From: SIG636 sp045535465
GTDB taxonomy: Bacteria > Bacillota > Clostridia > Oscillospirales > CAG-382
Reading direction: 5' to 3'
DNA length: 15,274 nucleotides
Assembly: GCA_045535465.1 (NCBI GenBank)
Contig: JAZSLS010000076.1
Span: 1 to 15,274 of the forward strand
Part shown: positions 1 through 5,709 of the stretch, one piece after another
Layout of the letters: each line of letters begins with the position of its first letter
Numbering within the stretch: the stretch's first letter is position 1
Notes under the pieces: model-generated
What the model was told of the DNA's origin: nothing
What the model saw: only the letters and a program-made list of their open reading frames with translations
Databases searched by the model: none
Position numbers and translations under genes: made by a program

Positions 1-125
1 GTATTGAAGCCGTATGCTGTTGCGATACGGATTACGCTGTCCTCGACACGATATATTTCAGCGCCGTGTTCAAGCATCATACAACCGATTTGAGAAGTAA
101 TATGCAGAAGGTCTTTAGCTGTCAT
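1..125 (-). CDS. ThrE-family threonine/serine exporter, N-terminal part (partial, cut by window edge)
   Basis: Reading the minus strand from the ATG at 125-123 gives 41 codons that stay open to the window edge, starting MTAKDLLHITSQIGCMML and continuing with a GAEIYRVEDSV segment and then AYGF. The pattern 'G..ML..GAEIYRVED.V.RI..AYG' is typical of the N-terminal domain of the ThrE/YjjP (DUF1212) family. These are membrane proteins linked to export of threonine and serine, and the N-terminal domain precedes the transmembrane segments. A strong Shine-Dalgarno (AAAGGAGT) lies just before the ATG and overlaps the stop codon of the upstream reductase gene. This makes it the third gene of the RNase J operon. 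The family often occurs as two adjacent half-proteins in Firmicutes, and which form this is cannot be seen here. The family call is fairly secure; the substrate is inferred from the family only. Confidence 0.85.
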   Translation of the reverse strand, partial: MTAKDLLHITSQIGCMMLEHGAEIYRVEDSVIRIATAYGFN

Positions 126-136
126 GGTAGACTCCT

Positions 137-853
137 TTACACTATAAATCCGCCGTCAACAGATAAGGTTTGTCCAGTAATGAAGCTTGCTTTATCTGAA
201 GCAAGGAAGAAGATTGCTTCGGCAACATCTTCCGGAGTTCCTATTCTGTTGAGTGGTGTTTCGTTTTTCAGTTCTTCTATAGCATCCTCTGAAAGATGTC
301 CGTTCATTTCTGTTGCAATTACACCAGGTGCAACGCAGTTTACGGTTATACCTGAAAGTCCTACTTCTTTGGCAAGTGCTTTTGTAAAGCCGATAATCGC
401 CGCCTTGGCAGTGGAGTAATCCACCTCGCAGGAGGCGCCTACTTCGCCCCAAACGGAAGCCATATTGATAATACAGCCTTCCTTCTTATCCACCATTTGG
501 GGCAAAAACGCCCTTGAGCAGTTAACGGTTCCAAAAAGATTGGTGCGGTACATTGCATCCGCATCTGCAGGGGATATGTGCTGAAACAGCCCAAAAAGGG
601 AAACCCCTGCGTTGTTTATAAGCACGTCAACGGTAAAACCGTCGGCGGCTATTCTGTCACGAAGGGCATATACCTCGTTTATATCGCTTACGTCTGCTTT
701 ATAAAGCCTGCATCCCGTTTCCTTTTTCAACTCTTCCGCCAAAGCGTCGTTGCTTTTGTAGTTTGCAAGGACGTTGTAGCCCTTTTCCGCAAAGGCCGTG
801 GCACACGCTTTGCCTATCCCACGGGATGCGCCTGTTATCAATACCGTTTTCAT
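137..853 (-). CDS. FabG-like short-chain dehydrogenase/reductase, possibly the YmfI-type EF-P 5-aminopentanone reductase
   Basis: This is a 238-residue classical SDR with a Rossmann fold that uses NAD(P)H. Visible motifs are the dinucleotide-binding TGASRGIG (7-14), NNAG (80-83), Asn105, and the catalytic Ser133, Tyr146 and Lys150 in YSTAK, followed near the C-terminus by ITGQTLSVDGGF. All catalytic residues are intact and the length is normal for FabG (about 240-250). Automatic annotation would probably say 3-oxoacyl-ACP reductase. However, the SVWGEVGASCEVDYS segment around the active site resembles, as I recall it, the YmfI group of Bacillota, which reduces the 5-aminopentanone modification on elongation factor P. 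No fatty-acid synthesis genes are nearby, which weakens the FabG reading. The ATG overlaps the RNase J stop codon (ATGA, 850-853), so translation is probably coupled. The SDR call is certain; the substrate is not. Confidence 0.9.
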   Translation of the reverse strand: MKTVLITGASRGIGKACATAFAEKGYNVLANYKSNDALAEELKKETGCRLYKADVSDINEVYALRDRIAADGFTVDVLINNAGVSLFGLFQHISPADADAMYRTNLFGTVNCSRAFLPQMVDKKEGCIINMASVWGEVGASCEVDYSTAKAAIIGFTKALAKEVGLSGITVNCVAPGVIATEMNGHLSEDAIEELKNETPLNRIGTPEDVAEAIFFLASDKASFITGQTLSVDGGFIV

Positions 854-2526
854 AGATTAACTTCAACAAGCACAGGTATAACCATAGGCTTCTTTTTTGT
901 TTTGGAATACAGCTTTGAGGAAACCGCATCCTTAACCTTGCCCTTAATGCTGTTAACGTCTCTGTTACCGTGACCAAAGCATTCCTCCACGGTCTTTCTT
1001 ACCTGCGCTTTAACATCCTCCATAAGACTTTCGTTCTCACGCATATATACAAACCCACGGGATATAACATCCACGTCGGAAAGTATACATCTGTAATAAA
1101 TATCGGCGGAGAAAACAATAATCAGCATACCGTCCTCGGCAAGATGTCGTCTTTCCTTAAGCACTGTGTTGCCAATGTCACCGGTGCCGTAGCCGTCAAC
1201 GTATATCTGACCGTTGGGGACGGTAGCGCCAAACTGTGCCTTTTTAGCGCCCAGCTCAAGCGCCTTGCCCGTTTCGGGTATAAAAATGCGGCTGCCGTCC
1301 ATACCAAGCTCTTTTGCCAGGTCGGCGTGGCGCTTAAGATGCTTGTACTCACCGTGTACAGGCATAAAATATTCCGGCTTAAGCAGTGTGTGTATTATCT
1401 TAAGCTCCTCTGCGCAGGCGTGGCCCGAAACGTGTACGTCCACAGCACCGTCACTTATCATATTAACGCCACGCTTTAAAAGCTCGTTTACTATGTGACT
1501 TATAAGCTTTTCGTTGCCGGGTATGGGGGACGAGGAAAGAATAACCAGGTCACCGCTGCCTAGGGAAACACTGCTGTGCTCACCCAAAGCCATACGGTAA
1601 AGGGCGCTCATAGGCTCGCCCTGACTGCCTGTGGTAATAAGGGTAAGCTGGCTGGGCAGGTAACGCTTCATATCACCAAGCTCAATAAGCGTTCCCTCCG
1701 GTATATCCATATACCCAAGCTTTTCGGCTGCACGCATAACGTTTATCATACTTCTGCCCGTAATGGCAACCTTCCTGCCGTATTTTACGGAGGCGTTGAT
1801 TATCTGCTGAACCCTGTGTATGTTGGAGGAGAAGGTAGCAATAACAATGCGTTTATCGCAGCCCTCAAATATGCGGTCAAAGGATGCGCCTACTATCTTC
1901 TCGGATTGGGTGTAGCCGCTACGCTCCACGTTAGTGCTGTCGCAAAGCAGCAGCTTAACGCCTTTTTTGCCAAGCTCCGCAAAACGGTGCAGATTAATAG
2001 GTGCGCCGTCAATGGGTGTAAGGTCTATCTTAAAGTCACCCGTATGCACCACAACCCCTCGGGGCGTGTGCAGCGCAATGGCAACGCTGTCGGCTATGGA
2101 ATGGTTAACACGGATAAACTCCGCCGTAAAGCACCCAAGCTTTACGTTGTCTCCTGCCTTTATCTCGTGAAGGACGGAGGAGGGAAGAATACCGTGCTCC
2201 TGAAGCTTGTTTTCAAGAATACCCAGCGTAAGCCTTGTGCCGTAAACGGGCACGTTTAAGTGCTTAAGCAAATAGGGAACAGCCCCTATATGGTCCTCGT
2301 GACCGTGGGTAAGAAGAAGCCCACGCAGCTTTTCCGCATTCTGCTCCAAATAGGTAAAATCGGGAATAACCAGGTCAACGCCCAACATATCGTCTTCGGG
2401 AAAGGACACGCCGCAGTCGACAATCACTATATCTTCACCATACTCAAAGGCGGTTATGTTACTGCCAATGCCGTCAACACCGCCAAGAGGTATGACCTTT
2501 AGCTTTATACTTTTATTTTTTGCCAT
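850..2526 (-). CDS. rnj: Ribonuclease J
   Basis: This 558-residue protein is a metallo-beta-lactamase/beta-CASP nuclease. RNase J processes and degrades mRNA through 5'-to-3' exonuclease and endonuclease activity and also matures rRNA in many Bacillota. The metal-binding motif HGHEDHIG is at residues 74-81 (His74, His76, Asp78, His79). Further ligand segments are VNHSIADS, VVHTGDFKID and, in the beta-CASP/metal region, PVHGEYKHL. The N-terminal KVIPLGGVDGIGSN and CGVSFPEDDMLGVDLVIPD segments are RNase J hallmarks, and the length matches the family (about 555). The C-terminal region that mediates dimerisation is present. It is the first gene of a minus-strand operon, preceded by a strong promoter and a structured leader annotated separately. 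Whether this is the J1 or J2 type cannot be decided from the sequence; many Clostridia have only one. Confidence 0.97.
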   Translation of the reverse strand: MAKNKSIKLKVIPLGGVDGIGSNITAFEYGEDIVIVDCGVSFPEDDMLGVDLVIPDFTYLEQNAEKLRGLLLTHGHEDHIGAVPYLLKHLNVPVYGTRLTLGILENKLQEHGILPSSVLHEIKAGDNVKLGCFTAEFIRVNHSIADSVAIALHTPRGVVVHTGDFKIDLTPIDGAPINLHRFAELGKKGVKLLLCDSTNVERSGYTQSEKIVGASFDRIFEGCDKRIVIATFSSNIHRVQQIINASVKYGRKVAITGRSMINVMRAAEKLGYMDIPEGTLIELGDMKRYLPSQLTLITTGSQGEPMSALYRMALGEHSSVSLGSGDLVILSSSPIPGNEKLISHIVNELLKRGVNMISDGAVDVHVSGHACAEELKIIHTLLKPEYFMPVHGEYKHLKRHADLAKELGMDGSRIFIPETGKALELGAKKAQFGATVPNGQIYVDGYGTGDIGNTVLKERRHLAEDGMLIIVFSADIYYRCILSDVDVISRGFVYMRENESLMEDVKAQVRKTVEECFGHGNRDVNSIKGKVKDAVSSKLYSKTKKKPMVIPVLVEVNL

Positions 2527-2633
2527 AAAACACCAACCGTATTGCGCGGGCTGCGCCTACGGTTTTCTCCTTACTTATTAGATTATGTATATGTTGCCCT
2601 TCCGCTTGGGAAAGGAAAAGTTCAAAAAGTTAC
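2527..2633 (-). promoter_or_regulatory. Structured 5' leader of the RNase J mRNA with a distant Shine-Dalgarno
   Basis: From the inferred start site near 2633 to the rnj ATG there are about 107 nt, read on the minus strand. A first hairpin pairs CCTTTCC (2615-2609) with GGAAGGG (2603-2597) around a 5-nt loop, with one G-U pair. A consensus Shine-Dalgarno AAGGAG lies at 2572-2567, but it is 40 nt from the ATG at 2526. Between them a second hairpin pairs AACCGTA (2564-2558) with TACGGTT (2541-2535), and an inner GCGC (2556-2553) with GCGC (2547-2544), around a 5-nt loop. If this hairpin is looped out, the distance from AAGGAG to the ATG becomes 10 nt. A weaker local site, GGTG at 2534-2531, lies 4 nt from the ATG. 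The base pairing is read directly from the sequence; the function is inferred. Confidence 0.6.
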
Positions 2634-2639
2634 GTGTAT

Positions 2640-2668
2640 ATTATGCCCTATTTAAGCCTCTTTGTCAA
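2640..2668 (-). promoter_or_regulatory. Sigma-A type promoter of the RNase J operon
   Basis: On the minus strand a perfect -35 box TTGACA (2668-2663) is followed by a 17-nt spacer and the -10 box CATAAT (2645-2640), five of six consensus bases. Transcription should start near 2633. It points away from murA and would serve rnj, the reductase gene and the exporter gene. Confidence 0.85.
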
Positions 2669-2742
2669 TAGGTAAAGAAGTTGCATATACTTGTATTGTG
2701 ACGCAAAGTGTAGAATTGACCCTCGGTAAGGATATTTTGTAC

Positions 2743-2770
2743 TTGACTTTCCGTAAAATAATGGTATGAT
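2743..2770 (+). promoter_or_regulatory. Sigma-A type promoter of murA
   Basis: The -35 box TTGACT (2743-2748) and the -10 box TATGAT (2765-2770) are separated by 16 nt, each matching five of six consensus positions. Start of transcription is expected near 2777, which leaves a leader of about 55 nt before the murA ATG. The 74 bp between this -35 box and the divergent rnj -35 box hold no other motif I recognise. Confidence 0.75.
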
Positions 2771-2831
2771 ATATATGAGTACGTGTTTTTATGCTGCACA
2801 TAACGTTAACAGACCGAAAGGTGTTATATAT

Positions 2832-4115
2832 ATGGAAAAAATTGTTATAAACGGTGGTAAGCCCCTATATGGCACTATCGAGGTAAGCGGAATGAAAAAT
2901 TCATCCCTGCCTATTCTCTTTGCTACCATATTGGTTAAAGGCAACTGTATTATAGAAAACCTACCTCCGATTGATGACGTTTGCGCTGCCCTTGCTATTC
3001 TTAAAGGGATGGGCGCTACCGTTCGAGAAATAGATAAGACTACGGTGGAGATTTGCACCGACGATATCGTTTGCGGCAGTGCGCCTTACGATATGGCACG
3101 TCATATGCGAGGCTCTTATTACATAGCGGGAGCGGAGCTTGGCAGGTTTGGCAGGACTAACGTTCCTCTGCCCGGCGGTTGTGATTTTGGCCAACGTCCC
3201 ATTGACCTGCACATAAAGGGCTTTGAGGCTCTTGGTGCCAAGGTGGAGCTTGGCGATTACATAAAGGCCGAGACTGACGGTGTGCTTAAGGGCGCTTCCG
3301 TTTATATGGACGTAGTTTCCGTCGGCGCAACTATCAACGTTATCCTTGCGGCCGTTTTGGCTGATGGTGTTACCGTTATAGATAACGCTGCAAAGGAGCC
3401 TCACGTGGTAGACCTTGCAAACTTTCTTAACGCCTGCGGTGCGGATATAGCGGGCGCAGGTACGGATATAATAAGAATAAAAGGCGTTTCCTCTCTCAGG
3501 GGCGTAAGCTACGCTGTACTTCCCGATATGATAGAGGCAGGCACTTATATGATAGCCGCCGTTGCTACGGGCGGTAAATTGACCGTAAGCAACGTTATAC
3601 CCAAGCATTTGGAGTCTGTAACGGCAAAGCTTTGCGAAATGGGCGCTACCGTGGAGGAATATGACAGCTCTGTGGTGGTTTATGCAAATGCGCCTCTCCG
3701 CAGCGTTAACGTAAAGACCCAGCCCTATCCCGGTTTTCCTACGGATATGAACCCGCAGATGTGTGTGGCTATGTGCCTTGCCAACGGTGAAGGTAAGCTG
3801 CGTGAAGGTGTTTGGGACAACCGTTTTCGTTACATTAAAGAGCTTGTGCGTATGGGGGCGGATATTACTGTGGAGCCCAAGGTTGCCCACGTTAAGGGGA
3901 ATGGCACTCTCAAGGGTGCTTCCGTTCGTGCCGTTGACCTTCGTGCGGGGGCGGCTATGGTTATAGCCGGTCTTGCGGCAGAGGGCGTTACCGAGATAAG
4001 CGATATTTATCATATTGAACGTGGCTACGCAAATCTTGTTGAAAAGCTTTGCGCTGTGGGTGCAGATATAAAAAAGGTAGTTACTCCCGACGTGGCAGAA
4101 ACTACTGCGGTTTAA
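2832..4115 (+). CDS. murA: UDP-N-acetylglucosamine 1-carboxyvinyltransferase
   Basis: This 427-residue cytoplasmic enzyme transfers enolpyruvate from PEP to UDP-GlcNAc, the first committed step of peptidoglycan synthesis. It has the usual MurA length and the two-domain inside-out barrel pattern. The substrate-binding Lys22-Asn23 lies in the SGMKNSSLPI segment. The catalytic Cys117, which fosfomycin alkylates in Cys-type enzymes, sits in the loop PGGCDFGQRPIDLH. FPTDMNP carries the conserved Asp, and DLRAGAAMVIAGL carries a conserved Arg. I chose the ATG at 2832 because GAAAGGTG (2816-2823) lies 8 nt upstream and the protein then begins MEKIVINGG as usual. The in-frame ATG at 2766 falls inside the promoter -10 box. 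It is the first gene of a unit with the CapA-family lipoprotein. Many Clostridia carry two MurA paralogues (murA and murZ), so this may not be the only copy. Confidence 0.96.
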   Translation: MEKIVINGGKPLYGTIEVSGMKNSSLPILFATILVKGNCIIENLPPIDDVCAALAILKGMGATVREIDKTTVEICTDDIVCGSAPYDMARHMRGSYYIAGAELGRFGRTNVPLPGGCDFGQRPIDLHIKGFEALGAKVELGDYIKAETDGVLKGASVYMDVVSVGATINVILAAVLADGVTVIDNAAKEPHVVDLANFLNACGADIAGAGTDIIRIKGVSSLRGVSYAVLPDMIEAGTYMIAAVATGGKLTVSNVIPKHLESVTAKLCEMGATVEEYDSSVVVYANAPLRSVNVKTQPYPGFPTDMNPQMCVAMCLANGEGKLREGVWDNRFRYIKELVRMGADITVEPKVAHVKGNGTLKGASVRAVDLRAGAAMVIAGLAAEGVTEISDIYHIERGYANLVEKLCAVGADIKKVVTPDVAETTAV

Positions 4116-4131
4116 CAAATAGGTGAATGTT

Positions 4132-5535
4132 ATGAAAACAAAAAACGTTTTAAGGCTTGTTGCCTTAATGCTTGTGGCTGTACTTAGCTTTTCCGCCTGT
4201 GTTGCCATAGATACGGCGGAAAACCCCTCTAAATCTGACAGCAAGACGGAAAGCCAAGCTTCCTTTGCGGATGGCTCTGTGGGAGACGGTGTAAGCGCAG
4301 ATGGCAACAGTGAGGATGGCAACACCTCCGATAGCGGTGAAAGCCAACAGCCTGAGGAAAGCAGTAAGCCCGAAGCGCCCAAGGATAAGGTTATAAGCTT
4401 TGTTGCTTGTCCCGATAATATTATCCATCCTTCCGTTTACTATCACGCTTTGCAAAAGGCGGCGGCAAACGCAGGTAAGGAACCGGACTATTCCAATCTT
4501 CAGACGGCAGAATATGAGTTTTCTCATATCTACGAGAACATAAGCGCAATGATAAAGGAAGCCGATATATCCTATATCAACGTTGAGACTCTTATAGGCG
4601 GCAACGAAAACCCAATAAGCGGCTATCCTATGTTCAATTCTCCCGAAAAAGCGGGTGAAACTCTTGTTGATTTGGGCTTTGACGTTTACAACCTTGCCCA
4701 TAACCATATGCTTGACAGCAGCAACGATAAGTATCTTATCAACTGTGACCGCTTTTTTACCGAGCACGGCGGTACGACCATAGGCTATTACGAAAACAAG
4801 GACGACCTTAACAACATAGTTATCTATGAGGAACAGGGCGTTAAGATAGCTTTTCTTGCCTATACCTACGAAACCAACGGTATAAGACTTGGCGCATCAG
4901 CCTCTACTTATATTCCTTACATTAACAACGACCTTATGAAAAGGCAGATGAAGCTGGCCAAGGAGCAGGCAGACCTTGTTTTTGTTTCTATGCATTGGGG
5001 CGACGAGGATAACTTTTATCCCAACAACGCTCAGCGCAGTGCGGCGCAGCTTTTGGTGGACGAGGGCGCTGACGTTATTATAGGTATGCATCCTCACGTT
5101 ATACAGGAGTCAAAATGGGTTACCCGCCCCGACGGCAGCCGTTGCTTCCTTACTTATTCCTTAGGCAATCTGCTTAGCGGTATGTACGGCGGTAAGAACG
5201 CTCTCGGCAGTATTCTTTCTCTTGATATAATCTGCAAGGCGGGCGAAAAGCCTTACGTTGACAACGTGCAGGTTACACCTACCGTATGTCATTACGTAAA
5301 AAAGGTTAGCGTAAACCTCCAGATGGATACGGGGTTTAGAGATTTTAAGATATACTTCCTTGAGGATTATACCGACGAGCTGGCAGCGGCTCACGGTGTA
5401 CACCAAAACAAGGGCAAGATATCCGGCTTTGATAACGAGCTGGACGGCAATTTTTCTCTTGCCACGCTTTACGCTAAGGTAAAACGCCTAATCCCTGCGG
5501 AATTTTTGCCGGAGGCAATAAATAATTATCAATAA
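4132..5535 (+). CDS. CapA/PgsA-family lipoprotein (PGA_cap metallophosphatase-like fold)
   Basis: This 467-residue protein has a lipoprotein signal peptide: a basic start, a hydrophobic core, and an FSAC box with Cys23 as the likely lipidated residue. A linker of about 60 residues rich in Ser, Glu, Asp and Gly follows (24-87). The CapA domain begins near residue 88 with VACPDNIIH (the family usually has GD here), then NVETLIG, NLAHNHMLD, SMHWGDE, GMHPHVIQ and YSLGNLL. These are the His/Asp/Asn motifs expected of a dinuclear-metal calcineurin-like fold. Members named CapA or PgsA take part in poly-gamma-glutamate capsule synthesis, but most clostridial members have no known role and no other capsule genes are visible here. 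I chose the ATG at 4132, with AGGTGA at 4121-4126 as Shine-Dalgarno, over the in-frame GTG at 4123, which overlaps that site. The gene follows murA by 16 nt, suggesting cotranscription and a cell-envelope role. Confidence 0.88.
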   Translation: MKTKNVLRLVALMLVAVLSFSACVAIDTAENPSKSDSKTESQASFADGSVGDGVSADGNSEDGNTSDSGESQQPEESSKPEAPKDKVISFVACPDNIIHPSVYYHALQKAAANAGKEPDYSNLQTAEYEFSHIYENISAMIKEADISYINVETLIGGNENPISGYPMFNSPEKAGETLVDLGFDVYNLAHNHMLDSSNDKYLINCDRFFTEHGGTTIGYYENKDDLNNIVIYEEQGVKIAFLAYTYETNGIRLGASASTYIPYINNDLMKRQMKLAKEQADLVFVSMHWGDEDNFYPNNAQRSAAQLLVDEGADVIIGMHPHVIQESKWVTRPDGSRCFLTYSLGNLLSGMYGGKNALGSILSLDIICKAGEKPYVDNVQVTPTVCHYVKKVSVNLQMDTGFRDFKIYFLEDYTDELAAAHGVHQNKGKISGFDNELDGNFSLATLYAKVKRLIPAEFLPEAINNYQ

Positions 5536-5541
5536 TAGCTC

Positions 5542-5578
5542 AAAAACACGCTTTATCGGTTCGATAAGGCGTGTTTTT
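5542..5578 (+). terminator. Rho-independent terminator after the CapA-family gene
   Basis: A 16-bp stem pairs AAAAACACGCTTTATC (5542-5557) with the arm at 5563-5578, with one G-U pair and a 5-nt loop (5558-5562). The right arm ends in five T residues and the left arm begins with five A residues, so it could also work in the opposite direction. It ends the murA unit 6 nt after the stop codon. Confidence 0.88.
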
Positions 5579-5625
5579 GTGATTTTTCAACAAAAAATGA
5601 AGAGTGTTTTTAAATAATTCACTGC

Positions 5626-5654
5626 TTGACATACAAATAAAAAAAGGATATCCT
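5626..5654 (+). promoter_or_regulatory. Promoter of the amidase gene, with a palindrome over the -10 box
   Basis: A perfect -35 box TTGACA (5626-5631) is followed by a 17-nt spacer and TATCCT (5649-5654), which matches four of six -10 positions. The -10 box forms the right half of a perfect 10-bp palindrome AGGATATCCT (5645-5654) flanked by A/T-rich sequence. A good -35 with a weak -10 under a palindrome is compatible with repressor or activator control, but no known operator is recognised. Confidence 0.6.
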
Positions 5655-5709
5655 AATAATGGCAGTGGTTTTCTGCTTTGTATTATTGTCTTCGAAAGGA
5701 GAATGGTTT

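Noticed and set aside
2535..2564. RNase J leader hairpin read as an intrinsic terminator
   Set aside because: It is followed by GGTGTTTT with only four T residues and then the start codon, so termination there is unlikely.
2766..2831. Upstream in-frame ATG for murA
   Set aside because: It falls inside the -10 box and has no ribosome site. The ATG at 2832 has both a Shine-Dalgarno and the normal MurA N-terminus.
4123..4131. GTG start for the CapA-family gene
   Set aside because: This GTG is part of the AGGTGA ribosome site itself; the ATG at 4132 gives a normal lipoprotein signal peptide.
2961..4382. Long minus-strand open frame opposite murA and the CapA gene
   Set aside because: It lacks recognisable motifs and a ribosome site, and it lies antisense to two well-identified genes. 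Its openness is a by-product of the codon use of those genes.
5659..5709. Extended N-terminus of the amidase
   Set aside because: The ATG near 5659 is immediately after the -10 box, probably around the transcription start, and has no ribosome site. The ATG at 5710 starts a clean signal peptide.
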